A stretch of DNA of 42,154 nt. Source: Lachnospiraceae bacterium (GTDB lineage Bacteria > Bacillota > Clostridia > Lachnospirales > Lachnospiraceae). Numbering within the stretch: position 1 is the first letter of the stretch; each line of letters begins with the position of its first letter. This document shows, one piece after another, positions 25,090 through 33,889 of the stretch. The stretch covers positions 1 to 42,154 of the forward strand of contig JAEEXG010000018.1 in the NCBI GenBank assembly GCA_016291405.1, in the 5' to 3' direction. The translations under genes were made by a program, and so were the position numbers. The notes under the pieces were generated by a model that was not told the DNA's origin, ran no database searches, and was given only the letters and a program-made list of their open reading frames with translations.

Positions 25090-27315
25090 ATGTACAATAA
25101 AGCGATATACGTAATAGTAGATTCTCTTGCTATTATTATCATGTTAATAACGATGCACGCTCTTGGCCGTATCAAAGAAGCCTACGGAAAATGGCTTAAA
25201 TTTGCCATGCTCTTTGGTATTTTTGCTATCACGGCCAATATTTTTGTCGCTGTTTCCGTAAACGAAACCATGGCGGCAGTTTCTTACTGTGCTTATTTTT
25301 CATCCATAGACTGGGTGATTCTTTTCCTTTTTGGCTTCTGCGTGCTATACACAAATCACGACGTTATCTATAAAAAGACCAGGCACTTTTTCGCCGTATT
25401 AATGCTTTTTGACACGATTTCCATTTTCTTAAACTTCCTGTTTAATCACCAATTCTACATTTATACATCCCAAAACGAATACGGAGTAACTTTCTTTAAA
25501 ACAGGCTTTTATTCATTTTATTACCTGCACTTAGCCTTAGACTATTTGCTCATTTTGCTTTCTTTAATACTTATCATTTATCGCATAAAGAAAAGTTACA
25601 GCGTATACAGAATTAAGTACCTCCTGATTCTGTTTGTGCTGATATTTGTAATTTTATTAAACCTTGCATATATGGCGTTCTCCCTTGCCCTTGATGCTTC
25701 GGTTGTTTTTTACGGTGTTGCCGGCGTTCTTATTTTCTTTAGCATCACCATTTTTGAGCCAAGAAGCCTTATGCTCATTTCGGTCACTCGCGCCGTTGAC
25801 GACATGAACGAAGGCTTGGTGCTTTTTGACATTACCGATACATGCATATATGCAAACTCATTTGCCAAAGAGCGTTTCTCAATGGATGTTTCGGATTTTA
25901 GCTTTTCTTCAGAGCCGATTTCTTCGATTTTAAAAAGAATGGGTAAGACCGGTAATGTTTACGGAGATGTTTCTTTCAATCAAAAGGTATTAAAAGGAAA
26001 GAAAGAAATTAACGTTTACTACAGAGTAAAGTATTGTCCGCTTCTTGACAGACGGGACCGCCACATAGGCTCATATTTTCTTTTTGAAGATACTACAGAA
26101 GAAACCAGATATCTTGATGCTTTGACGGAGGCAAGAACCAATGCCGATAAAGCAAATCAGGCAAAGAGCGCCTTCCTTGCAAATATGTCTCATGAAATAA
26201 GAACACCTCTTAACTCGGTTTTAGGGTTAAACGAGATGATTCTTAGAAACAGTGAGGATAAAGAAATAATCGACTATGCCAACAACATAAAGCAATCAGG
26301 CGCCGTTCTTTTATCCTTAATAAACGACATTCTCGATTTTTCAAAGATAGAGGCAAACAAGATGGAGGTTATCAATGTAGAATACAATCTCCACGCCCTT
26401 TTAAGAGATATAAAGCAATATTTCGAGCAGCTTTCTTTGGAAAAGAATTTATACGTAAATATTTCCTGCGACGAAAATCTTCCCACCACTTTGTATGGTG
26501 ACGAAAAGCATCTTCGCCAGGTGCTTTCAAACATTACATCAAATGCCGTTAAGTACACTAAAGAAGGCGGCGTCTCCATAAGCGTTCGAAGCAAAAGAAG
26601 AACCGACAAAAAGCTTGTGCTTGTTTTTGACATTTCCGATACGGGAATCGGTATTGCCGATGAGGACTTAAAGCATATCTTTGATGCTTTCAGACGTGTA
26701 AACGAAGCGCAAAACGCCACTATCCAAGGAACAGGTTTGGGCCTTACCATCACAAAGGAATTAATCGGTTTACTTAAAGGCACCATCAATGTTTCAAGTA
26801 AGCAAAACGTGGGCACCACCTTTACTATCGAAATTCCTCAGGAAATCGCCGATAACACGCCGATAGGAAGCTTTATATATAAGCCCATATCTCAATCCAC
26901 TCCGTACAAAGAAAGCTTCCATGCTCCAAACGCCCACATACTGGTGGTGGACGATGTAATGGTAAATCTTAAGGTTGTTGAAGCGCTTCTTAAGAGAACT
27001 CTTCTTAAAATCGATAAGGCAACGGGCGGTGATGAAGCAATCGCCATGTGCAAAGAAAAGAAGTACGACGTTATCTTGCTTGACCACAGAATGCCTGCTC
27101 CCGACGGAATAGAAACCTTTAAAGTGATTTCAAAAGAAGGTCTTAACACAGACACTCCTATAATCGCTCTTACAGCAAATGCTTTAAGCGGTGCTGAGGC
27201 TGAGTATAAAGAAATAGGCTTTACGGATTATCTTTCAAAGCCAATTAAGAGTGATGTTTTGGAAGAGCTCTTGATTAAGTATCTTCCCAAAGAAAAAGTT
27301 GAATTAAATAAATAA
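25090..27315 (+). CDS. Hybrid sensor histidine kinase with 7TM sensor, PAS and receiver domain
   Basis: 741 aa. Residues 1-225 hold about seven hydrophobic helices of the histidine kinase 7TM N-terminal type. A PAS-like domain follows (about 230-335). The HisKA domain has the phospho-accepting His368 (NMSHEIRTPLNSV). The ATPase domain has NITSNAVKYT (481-490), DTGIGI and GTGLGL. The C-terminal receiver (about 615-735) has Asp621/622, phospho-acceptor Asp665 (VILLDHRMP), Thr695 and Lys717. No output domain is attached and no DNA-binding regulator or phosphotransfer gene is adjacent, so the partner is unknown. AAGGGGAAG precedes the ATG. Confidence 0.92.
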   Translation: MYNKAIYVIVDSLAIIIMLITMHALGRIKEAYGKWLKFAMLFGIFAITANIFVAVSVNETMAAVSYCAYFSSIDWVILFLFGFCVLYTNHDVIYKKTRHFFAVLMLFDTISIFLNFLFNHQFYIYTSQNEYGVTFFKTGFYSFYYLHLALDYLLILLSLILIIYRIKKSYSVYRIKYLLILFVLIFVILLNLAYMAFSLALDASVVFYGVAGVLIFFSITIFEPRSLMLISVTRAVDDMNEGLVLFDITDTCIYANSFAKERFSMDVSDFSFSSEPISSILKRMGKTGNVYGDVSFNQKVLKGKKEINVYYRVKYCPLLDRRDRHIGSYFLFEDTTEETRYLDALTEARTNADKANQAKSAFLANMSHEIRTPLNSVLGLNEMILRNSEDKEIIDYANNIKQSGAVLLSLINDILDFSKIEANKMEVINVEYNLHALLRDIKQYFEQLSLEKNLYVNISCDENLPTTLYGDEKHLRQVLSNITSNAVKYTKEGGVSISVRSKRRTDKKLVLVFDISDTGIGIADEDLKHIFDAFRRVNEAQNATIQGTGLGLTITKELIGLLKGTINVSSKQNVGTTFTIEIPQEIADNTPIGSFIYKPISQSTPYKESFHAPNAHILVVDDVMVNLKVVEALLKRTLLKIDKATGGDEAIAMCKEKKYDVILLDHRMPAPDGIETFKVISKEGLNTDTPIIALTANALSGAEAEYKEIGFTDYLSKPIKSDVLEELLIKYLPKEKVELNK

Positions 27316-27319
27316 TAAA

Positions 27320-27345
27320 AAACCGGTAGATTTCTCTACCGGTTT
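27320..27345. terminator. Two-way terminator between the kinase and phosphoketolase genes
   Basis: An 11-bp stem AAACCGGTAGA (27320-27330) with 27335-27345 and a TTTC loop. An A run on the left and T-rich sequence on the right suit both directions. Confidence 0.85.
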
Positions 27346-27367
27346 CTTTTATCTAAAAAATCTTAAA

Positions 27368-29758
27368 TTACTTTTCCCACTTCCAACCTGCAACTTCAGG
27401 AAGGTCTTCACCGTACTGGTGAATGTACTGCTTATGCTCAACAAGCTTGTCGCTCATCTTCTGGTAGAGGTATGCGCCTCTGTTACCAAGCTGAGGAAGA
27501 TACTTGATAGCATCCTGTACAAGGTGGAATCTGTCAACGTTGTTCTGAACACGTACATCAAAAGGTGTAGTGATGGTACCTTCTTCTTTGTATCCGCGAA
27601 CGTGCATCAAACGGTTGTTGTGACGTCTGTAGGTAAGTTCGTGTACCAAAGATGAGTATCCGTGGAATGCGAAGATTACAGGCTTATCCTGAGTGAAGAG
27701 AATATCATACTCAGAATCTGTAAGTCCGTGAGGATGCTCTGTTGAAGGCTGAAGCTTAAACAAGTCAACTACGTTAATGAAACGAATCTTAATTTCAGGA
27801 AGTTCGCTCTTTAAAATTGATACTGCTGCAAGTGCTTCAAGAGTAGGTGTTTCACCTGCACAAGCAAATACGATATCGGGTTCCTGACCCTGATCGTTTG
27901 AAGCCCAATCCCAGATGCCGATACCCTGTGTGCAGTGTTTAACTGCTTCAGGCATTGAAAGCCACTGGGGTCTGGGATGCTTGGAAGCCACAATTACGTT
28001 TACATAGTTTCTTGAACGTATGCAGTGGTCGAAGCATGAAAGCAAGCAGTTTGCATCGGGAGGAAGGTAAAGACGTACAACGTCTGCCTTCTTGTTAGCG
28101 ATGTGATCCATAAATCCGGGATCCTGGTGTGTAAATCCGTTGTGGTCCTGCTGCCATACTGTGGAAGCCATGATCAAGTTAAGAGAAGCAATTTCTTCTC
28201 TCCAAGGAAGCTGGTTACAAACCTTAAGCCACTTAGCGTGCTGAGCTGCCATTGAGTCGATGATACGAGCAAATGCTTCGTATGTAGCAAAGAAACCGTG
28301 ACGACCTGTAAGAAGGTATCCTTCAAGCCATCCTTCACACATATGCTCTGAAAGCATTGAGTCCATAACACGTCCGTCTGCAGCAAGGTTGTCATCTGAA
28401 TCAAGATGAGCTGCGTTCCAGTCGCGGTTTTCTGTCTCAAATACTGCGTTAAGTCTGTTTGAATTTGTTTCATCGGGTCCGAAGATACGGAAGTTCTTAG
28501 CTTCTTTGTTAAGCTTAAAGATATCACGAACAAACTTACCAAGTTCGATCATATCCTGGCCTTCTTTTTCTCCGTGGCCTTCTGTATCAAATGCATAATC
28601 GCGGAAGTCGGGAAGTCTTAAGTCTCTTAAGAGCAATCCGCCGTTTCCGTGAGGGTTGGCACCGATTCTTGCATTTCCTTCGGGAGCAAGTGATCTGATG
28701 TCTTCGAAAGCACGTCCGTTTTCATCGAAGAGTTCTTCAGGCTTGTAAGAGCGAAGCCACTCTTCCAAAATCTTTAAGTGCTCTTCAGGCTTAGCCATTG
28801 AAATGGGTACCTGGTGAGCCAAGTAGTTTCCTTCAATCTTCTGTCCGTCAACGTACTTAGGGCCTGTCCATCCCTTAGGAGTTCTAAGCACGATCATAGG
28901 CCATACAGGGCGAGTGGAATCGCCTGTTTCTCTTGCGTGCTTCTGGATTTCTTTGATTCTTTCAATAACTGTATCCATTGTTTCAGCCATGAGCTTGTGC
29001 ATTGTCATGGGGTCGTCACCTTCAACAAAGTAAGGTTCCCATCCGCATCCATGGAAGAAATCAACGATTTCTTCGTGGCTCATTCTTGCGAACAATGTAG
29101 GGTTAGCAATCTTATATCCATTTAAGTGCATGATGGGAAGAACCGCACCGTCGCTTATAGGATTTAAGAACTTGTTTGACTGCCATGAAGTAGCCAAAGG
29201 TCCTGTTTCTGCTTCACCGTCTCCGACAGTAACAGCAGCGATTAAATCGGGGTTATCAAATACTGCACCGAAAGCATGGGCGATACCGTATCCAAGCTCA
29301 CCACCTTCGTTTATTGAACCGGGTGTTTCGGGTGCACAGTGAGAAGGCATTCCACCGGGGAAAGAAAACTGCTTAAAGAGTTTCTGCATTCCGGCTTCAT
29401 CCTCTGAAATATTAGGATAAATCTCAGAATAAGTTCCATCCAAATAATCGTTAGCAATGTAGAAGTTTCCGCCGTGACCGGGGCCTGAAAGCAAAATCAA
29501 GTCCAAATCATAACGCTTGATTGCACGATTTAAGTGTACAAATACAAAGTTCTGTCCGGGAACAGTTCCCCAGTGACCAACAATTTTCTTCTTAACCATA
29601 TCAATAGTCAACGGTCTTCTAAGAAGAGGGTTCTCCAAAAGGTACAACTGTCCTGCTGAAAGGTAATTGGCTGCACGGAACCATCTGTCCATGCGGTTTA
29701 ACAATTCATCGGTAATAGGTCCCTTTTCCGGAGAGATTGTATGTGATGTTTCGTTCAT
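27368..29758 (-). CDS. xfp: Xylulose-5-phosphate/fructose-6-phosphate phosphoketolase
   Basis: 796 aa, the usual length. This thiamine-diphosphate enzyme splits xylulose-5-P or fructose-6-P with phosphate to acetyl-phosphate plus glyceraldehyde-3-P or erythrose-4-[12 protein letters not shown] (61-71), SGPGHGG (91-97), [15 protein letters not shown] and the cofactor motif GDGEAETG (179-186) are present. AAGGAG lies 7 nt before the ATG. Single gene with its own promoter, a 5' inverted repeat and a terminator. It gives a pentose and acetate route alongside glycolysis. By eye the sequence does not tell whether fructose-6-P is used. Confidence 0.96.
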   Translation of the reverse strand: MNETSHTISPEKGPITDELLNRMDRWFRAANYLSAGQLYLLENPLLRRPLTIDMVKKKIVGHWGTVPGQNFVFVHLNRAIKRYDLDLILLSGPGHGGNFYIANDYLDGTYSEIYPNISEDEAGMQKLFKQFSFPGGMPSHCAPETPGSINEGGELGYGIAHAFGAVFDNPDLIAAVTVGDGEAETGPLATSWQSNKFLNPISDGAVLPIMHLNGYKIANPTLFARMSHEEIVDFFHGCGWEPYFVEGDDPMTMHKLMAETMDTVIERIKEIQKHARETGDSTRPVWPMIVLRTPKGWTGPKYVDGQKIEGNYLAHQVPISMAKPEEHLKILEEWLRSYKPEELFDENGRAFEDIRSLAPEGNARIGANPHGNGGLLLRDLRLPDFRDYAFDTEGHGEKEGQDMIELGKFVRDIFKLNKEAKNFRIFGPDETNSNRLNAVFETENRDWNAAHLDSDDNLAADGRVMDSMLSEHMCEGWLEGYLLTGRHGFFATYEAFARIIDSMAAQHAKWLKVCNQLPWREEIASLNLIMASTVWQQDHNGFTHQDPGFMDHIANKKADVVRLYLPPDANCLLSCFDHCIRSRNYVNVIVASKHPRPQWLSMPEAVKHCTQGIGIWDWASNDQGQEPDIVFACAGETPTLEALAAVSILKSELPEIKIRFINVVDLFKLQPSTEHPHGLTDSEYDILFTQDKPVIFAFHGYSSLVHELTYRRHNNRLMHVRGYKEEGTITTPFDVRVQNNVDRFHLVQDAIKYLPQLGNRGAYLYQKMSDKLVEHKQYIHQYGEDLPEVAGWKWEK

Positions 29759-29778
29759 AAAATGACTCCTTTCCTTGT

Positions 29779-29816
29779 TGCGTTATGTCACACTGCGTCT
29801 TTTAATACATAACACA
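29779..29816 (-). repeat. Inverted repeat in the phosphoketolase 5' leader
   Basis: TGTGTTATGT-N18-ACATAACGCA on the minus strand: ten RNA pairs including one G-U, ending 8 nt before the ribosome site. It could be a repressor site or an mRNA hairpin affecting translation. Confidence 0.5.
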
Positions 29817-29838
29817 GTTTCGTTAACACAACGTTATA

Positions 29839-29867
29839 ACTATATCTTTGACTAAATCCACAGTCAA
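29839..29867 (-). promoter_or_regulatory. Phosphoketolase promoter
   Basis: TTGACT (29862-29867), 17 nt, TATAGT (29839-29844) on the minus strand, giving a leader of about 75 nt. Confidence 0.8.
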
Positions 29868-29888
29868 TGAGAACATTTGCTAATTTAT

Positions 29889-29918
29889 TTGTGCTTTCAT
29901 ACTGTTTTATGCTACACT
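29889..29918 (+). promoter_or_regulatory. Candidate promoter of the DUF1189-like gene
   Basis: TTGTGC (29889-29894), 18 nt, TACACT (29913-29918) with an extended TGC before the -10. Moderate match only. It is divergent from the phosphoketolase promoter. Confidence 0.45.
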
Positions 29919-29963
29919 TTTTTCTGTTATTGTACTTTTACTAATCTTTTAAGGGAGAGATAT

Positions 29964-30785
29964 ATGGAAGAAAAGAAACTAAATCTATTTGAAATACCTG
30001 CTTTTAGCTTTATACCTCCAAAGTATAAAGAAACTGTCAAAGAGCGTGCCGGTAAGATTTTTGGCGCCATTCTCATCTGCTTTATTATCTTAGCAGCCAT
30101 CAATGCTATTCGAACCGGCGTTGTTATGAAAGAAGCTGCAAATGAGATCGTTAAAAACTGTCCTGAGTTTAGCCTTAAAGGCGGACATTTTGAAATTGCC
30201 AAGCCTTTTTCGTTTGACGACGGTAAACAGCTACTTCTAATTGACGACTCATATGAAACCGTCTCTGAAGAAGACCTTAAATATCTTCTCTATGAAGAAA
30301 ACTACAACACCGTACTTATAGTATGTAGAAATGCTTTCGGCATTTGCAGTAACGGAAGAATCAGGGTTTACAATTACTCAGACTTTGGAGACTTTACATT
30401 CTCTAAGGATTCCCTTACAAACAAAATCATGCCAACGATTACAACAATTGCTGTCATTGGCATCTTATGCTTCTCAATTGTGCAAGTTGGCTTCTTCTAC
30501 TTAATGGCATGCATTATGCAGTTGTTTGTAATGATGTTTGCAAGCATCTTTAAGAGAGATATTCCGGCCGAATATCGTTTTAAAATGACAGTATTGGCCA
30601 AATTACCTGTTCATGTTTTTGTATTTCTCATTGGTTTATTTAGTATTCACATTAATATGTGGATTAACCTTCTTCTTCAGATTCTATACATCGGTCTGGT
30701 CGTTTACTTCTATGATAAAGACAAAGAAATTGCTGAAGAAACCACAGAAACTGAAATACCTGAAAATTACACTACAGAAGTTTAA
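29964..30785 (+). CDS. DUF1189-like membrane protein
   Basis: 273 aa from the ATG at 29964 (AAGGGAGAG 6 nt before it). An earlier in-frame ATG at 29877 falls in the promoter region. One helix (about 29-46), an extracytoplasmic part (about 47-150) and three or more further helices (about 155-245), then an acidic tail. The layout and the FxxIPPKYKETVKERAG start resemble DUF1189, a membrane family of unknown function in Firmicutes that includes maltodextrin-uptake accessory proteins. Stands alone with its own terminator. Confidence 0.6.
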   Translation: MEEKKLNLFEIPAFSFIPPKYKETVKERAGKIFGAILICFIILAAINAIRTGVVMKEAANEIVKNCPEFSLKGGHFEIAKPFSFDDGKQLLLIDDSYETVSEEDLKYLLYEENYNTVLIVCRNAFGICSNGRIRVYNYSDFGDFTFSKDSLTNKIMPTITTIAVIGILCFSIVQVGFFYLMACIMQLFVMMFASIFKRDIPAEYRFKMTVLAKLPVHVFVFLIGLFSIHINMWINLLLQILYIGLVVYFYDKDKEIAEETTETEIPENYTTEV

Positions 30786-30791
30786 AAAAAT

Positions 30792-30819
30792 AAAAGCCGA
30801 AGAGAATTCTTCGGCTTTT
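30792..30819. terminator. Two-way terminator between DUF1189-like gene and GNAT operon
   Basis: A 12-bp stem AAAAGCCGAAGA (30792-30803) with 30808-30819 and a GAAT loop, with A and T runs on either side. It also ends the acetyltransferase operon coming from the right. Confidence 0.9.
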
Positions 30820-30822
30820 TTA

Positions 30823-31374
30823 TTATAGTTCTTTTAACATGATGTACTCGTCTAGAAACGTACCATCTTTTAAGCGAACCGCTCTCGGACGCATGCCAAC
30901 TATCTTAAATCCAATCTTTTCATAAAGTGCTCTGGCTCTTGAGTTTCCTTCAAGGAATTCAAGTTCCAGCTGAACTATATTCGGATTGCTCTTTGCAATC
31001 TTTATCATTTCCTCAAAGAACTTGGTTCCGATTCCCAAGTTCCAGTATTCTTTAAGTAATCCAATTGCTATCCTGGCTTCATGGCCTATCTTTATGCCTT
31101 TTCTCCAACTTACCATGCATGTGCCAACAATCACTCCGTCTACTTCACAAAGAAGCATCGTTTCACAATCGGATTTTTCCCATCCTTCGATGAGTTCTCT
31201 TTCTTTTTCAATGGGAAGATTTTTCCACTCTTCCGGATATCTTAAAAGAAAATCGGTCTCGCCCGCAGATTTAATTAAATACGCAAGAGTTCCTTCAGCA
31301 TCCTCTACTCTGGGCGATCTTATAATCGCATCCCTTGAATCTTTTAGTTTAAAATGCATATCTTCTATTTTCAT
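30823..31374 (-). CDS. GNAT acetyltransferase, downstream tandem copy
   Basis: 183 aa. GNAT fold with the acetyl-CoA loop region LLKEYWNLGIGTKFFEEMI (about 106-124) and the closing NSRARALYEKIGFKIVG. It is 137/183 identical (75 percent) to the next gene upstream, with no gaps, and even the ribosome site context (GGAGG-N7-ATG) is shared. The pair is therefore a recent tandem duplication. The substrate is unknown; small-molecule or ribosomal-protein acetylation are both possible. It is the last gene of the operon that starts at the attenuator near 33627. Confidence 0.88.
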   Translation of the reverse strand: MKIEDMHFKLKDSRDAIIRSPRVEDAEGTLAYLIKSAGETDFLLRYPEEWKNLPIEKERELIEGWEKSDCETMLLCEVDGVIVGTCMVSWRKGIKIGHEARIAIGLLKEYWNLGIGTKFFEEMIKIAKSNPNIVQLELEFLEGNSRARALYEKIGFKIVGMRPRAVRLKDGTFLDEYIMLKEL

Positions 31375-31410
31375 CTCTATTCCTCCTGGAAAGTGTTGCT
31401 ATCCCCGTGG

Positions 31411-31962
31411 CTAAAACTCTTTTATCATCAAGTACTCATTTAAGAACTTACCGCTTTTTAAACGAATAGCATTTAAAGCAACTCCTGTTATCCTAAATCC
31501 CATTTTTTCATATAAAGCTCTTGCCCTAGAATTTCCTTCCATAAACTCTAGTTCCATTTGAGTTATTCTAGGATTGCTCTTAGCAATCTTAATCATTTCC
31601 TCAAAGAACTTAGTTCCTATTCCGAGATTCCAGTAGTCTTTAAGCAACCCGATTGCAACTCTCGCTCTATGCCCGGTTTTAATATTATTACTCCAAGTTA
31701 CCATTGAAGTTCCAACTACTACACCGTCAACTTCACAAAGAAGCATTGTTTCACAATCTGACTTCTCCCACGATTCAAACAATTCCCTCTCTCCTTCAGG
31801 CGTAAACTTTGCACATTCCTCCGGATATCTTAAAAGGAATTCGGTTTCTCCTGAGGACTTTACCAAATAATCAAGGGTGCCCTGAACATCCTCTTCCCTC
31901 GGCGATCTTATGATCGCATCCCTTGAATCTTTTAGTTTAAAATGCATATCATCTACTTTCAT
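31411..31962 (-). CDS. GNAT acetyltransferase, upstream tandem copy
   Basis: 183 aa, a paralogue of the gene ending at 30823. The first 20 residues and the core WNLGIGTKFFEEMIKIAKSN are almost unchanged. Differences cluster at 51-56, 91-100 and 161-174, the loops likely to contact the acceptor substrate, so the copies may have diverged in substrate. GGGAGGG precedes the ATG. It lies 12 nt after the kinase-like/GNAT fusion and 36 nt before its copy. Confidence 0.88.
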   Translation of the reverse strand: MKVDDMHFKLKDSRDAIIRSPREEDVQGTLDYLVKSSGETEFLLRYPEECAKFTPEGERELFESWEKSDCETMLLCEVDGVVVGTSMVTWSNNIKTGHRARVAIGLLKDYWNLGIGTKFFEEMIKIAKSNPRITQMELEFMEGNSRARALYEKMGFRITGVALNAIRLKSGKFLNEYLMIKEF

Positions 31963-31974
31963 CTCTATCCCTCC

Positions 31975-33030
31975 CTATTTTTTTAATTCATAATCAATAA
32001 GTGTCATATTCTCGTTCACAACATGTTCTTCTCCGACTCGCTTGAAGCCGCATTTTTCGTATAGGTGGCAGTTACCCTTCTCCTGAAGAATAGTGTCAAG
32101 TTTCCATGTCTTAGCCTCAGGATACTGCTCAAATGCTTTCTGAATTGCCACATAACCGATGCCTTGGTTTTGATATCTTGGAAGAATAAATATTGGACTG
32201 ATATACATAGTCGACGGATCGTTTTCGCTTTCTTTGCACCCGATATTTATGGCCCCCACTCTTGCTCCGTCCTTAACAATAAAGTAATACTTCCGATTCT
32301 TTGCTTTTGCACGAGCCTTTACTCTTTCTAAACTTTCAATCGCAGGCGAACCTTCATCATGATACTTTTCATATAACGGCATAAAGCTTTCAATCTGCAT
32401 TGAGTGTAACTGCTCAATCTCATCTTCCCTTGCTTCCTCGATTTTAACCTTGCTAAACATCTCTATATTCTCCTTATCCGGAAGGTTAAAACGCTCTTTT
32501 ATAATATTAGCCACAACGTCTGGTTCTAAGTTTGTGTTGTCAATCCTAATGTAGTTTTTGAAACGGATCTCACCCTCGTTGCTTACCACTCGATATTTGG
32601 TTTCTTCCCTTAACATCCTGTCTTCAGACACCGCTAAATCACGCTTAGACTCTTTGTTGTTTAGTCTGTTTTCAGTCTTGTTTCTTTCAAGCCTTACATC
32701 CCTGTCTGCAACAAGCTCGACGTAATAGACCGTCCCTCCCGTTTTTTCAAACTTATCCGTTACGTTCTTTATGTAGTCCCAATCACTTTGCAGATCAAAG
32801 GCCCACATGTAAGTGTAAATCATTCCGGGATAAGGTGTCTCCATGAATGCATCAAAGATGTCTCCTCTAAGCTTTTCAATAACTTTCCCATCAAATTTAC
32901 CAAATATTTTTATAACCGGCTCAATCATCATGTGGTTGTGAAAGAGTCTGTAGTCAGTTATTTTCATAAGCTCCTGCCCGACCGTCATCTTTCCTACAGC
33001 CCCACTTCCGATTAATACTATTAAATTCAT
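31975..33030 (-). CDS. Fusion of a P-loop kinase-like domain and a GNAT acetyltransferase
   Basis: 351 aa. Residues 1-185 are a small P-loop NTPase with GSGAVGKMT (8-16), a shikimate-kinase/AAA-like fold with a Met after the Lys, as in a known subgroup of uncharacterised nucleotide-binding proteins. Residues about 195-351 are a GNAT domain (LPRYQNQGIGYVAIQKAF and NCHLYEKCGFKRVG). The C-terminal part starts at MFSKVKIEEARE and looks like a once-separate gene. It begins immediately after the previous stop with no gap. The two activities could act on one substrate, as in bifunctional aminoglycoside-modifying enzymes, but no direct similarity to those is seen. Confidence 0.82.
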   Translation of the reverse strand: MNLIVLIGSGAVGKMTVGQELMKITDYRLFHNHMMIEPVIKIFGKFDGKVIEKLRGDIFDAFMETPYPGMIYTYMWAFDLQSDWDYIKNVTDKFEKTGGTVYYVELVADRDVRLERNKTENRLNNKESKRDLAVSEDRMLREETKYRVVSNEGEIRFKNYIRIDNTNLEPDVVANIIKERFNLPDKENIEMFSKVKIEEAREDEIEQLHSMQIESFMPLYEKYHDEGSPAIESLERVKARAKAKNRKYYFIVKDGARVGAINIGCKESENDPSTMYISPIFILPRYQNQGIGYVAIQKAFEQYPEAKTWKLDTILQEKGNCHLYEKCGFKRVGEEHVVNENMTLIDYELKK

Positions 33031-33606
33031 CTATCTTCCCTCTTTTTTTAATTCTTTATCAATATCAATCCAGTATCTTTCAAGGTTTTCATTGTCAGGT
33101 TCAAAATAAACCGTCGCATCATACACTCCGCCGTTTTTAAGAATTGTCCTTCTGCTTCCTTCGTTTGTGTCGACGCAACACACCATTACGTTGTCTACTC
33201 CGATGCTTTTATAAAAAGGCAATGAGTTGTGAAGCATCCATGATGCGTATCCCTTTCTTCTTTCCGAAGGCCTTACTGAATATCCGATGTGACCTGCGTA
33301 CTTTTCCAGAAATTCATTGAAATAATGCCTTGCCTGGAGCATTCCCACAAGCTTATTGTCGCTCTTTCTTACACAAAGAAACTGTGTTGCAACAACCATC
33401 TTTTCAGGAAGGGTATCTTTGCTTAAATAGCTTTGCGCTATTTTATAATACTCTTCCTCACTTTCCGCCCTTCTTAAAGGTCCCGTACCATCCATTGAAT
33501 CGCCGTTTTCGAGGAATTCTTTCTTGTATTCCCAGATTTGCGACAAATACTCGGGGGAAAGCTTAATTAACATCAAGTCTTCATTTTCCCAAAAATCCTT
33601 TTTCAT
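33031..33606 (-). CDS. GNAT acetyltransferase, first gene of the operon
   Basis: 191 aa. GNAT fold with GHIGYSVRPSERRKGYASWM (about 105-124), CVDTNEGSRRTILKNGG and a YWIDID end, resembling the C-terminal half of the ASCH/GNAT protein at 35085. The ATG at 33606 has AAGGAG 7 nt before it and lies only 20 nt after the U-tract of a terminator-like hairpin. No promoter fits between them, so expression should depend on read-through. Confidence 0.88.
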   Translation of the reverse strand: MKKDFWENEDLMLIKLSPEYLSQIWEYKKEFLENGDSMDGTGPLRRAESEEEYYKIAQSYLSKDTLPEKMVVATQFLCVRKSDNKLVGMLQARHYFNEFLEKYAGHIGYSVRPSERRKGYASWMLHNSLPFYKSIGVDNVMVCCVDTNEGSRRTILKNGGVYDATVYFEPDNENLERYWIDIDKELKKEGR

Positions 33607-33626
33607 ACCTTTTCTCCTTTATGATT

Positions 33627-33658
33627 AAAAAAACCGCTTATCCAAAGAAGATAAGCGG
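33627..33658 (-). terminator. Terminator/attenuator before the acetyltransferase operon
   Basis: On the minus strand a 9-bp stem CCGCTTATC/GATAAGCGG (33634-33642 with 33650-33658), a loop of 7 and a run of seven T (33627-33633). The loop side (33643-33651) is complementary over 9 bases to RNA from the last codons of the preceding short ORF (33696-33704), a candidate antiterminator pairing. Confidence 0.8.
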
Positions 33659-33691
33659 CTTAAGTAGCTTTATTGTACTTTGCTTAGTCTT

Positions 33692-33802
33692 TTACTCTTC
33701 TTTGAGTCGAATATTTTTGTATGCGAAATTAAAACCATACACCTTAGAAAGCTGCACAGTTGTAAAAATCACATGCTGTTTTTCGACTTCAAAAAATCTC
33801 AT
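33692..33802 (-). CDS. Short leader ORF (36 aa) before the acetyltransferase operon
   Basis: 36 codons beginning MRFFEVEKQHVIF and ending IRLKEE. AAAGGA lies 8 nt before the ATG. A consensus promoter lies 26 nt upstream of the expected start, and a terminator follows 33 nt after the stop. I recognise no family. Promoter, tiny ORF, hairpin and then an operon without its own promoter is the layout of a leader peptide controlling attenuation. It could instead be a stand-alone microprotein. Its codons for LKEE encode the RNA that can pair with the terminator loop. Confidence 0.6.
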   Translation of the reverse strand: MRFFEVEKQHVIFTTVQLSKVYGFNFAYKNIRLKEE

Positions 33803-33834
33803 GAGTAAAATCCTTTCTCAAAAATATTGTTATT

Positions 33835-33863
33835 AAATTACTACGATTAAAATAATCTGTCAA
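33835..33863 (-). promoter_or_regulatory. Promoter of the short leader ORF and acetyltransferase operon
   Basis: TTGACA (33858-33863), 17 nt, TAATTT (33835-33840) on the minus strand. It starts about 27 nt after the MFS gene stop. Confidence 0.8.
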
Positions 33864-33889
33864 TAAAAAGATTCAAGTTTTTTAAATTA

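Noticed and set aside
29821-29850. A CcpA (cre) or Rex site at the phosphoketolase promoter
   Set aside because: TGTTAACGAAAC matches only part of either consensus, so I list only the plain inverted repeats.
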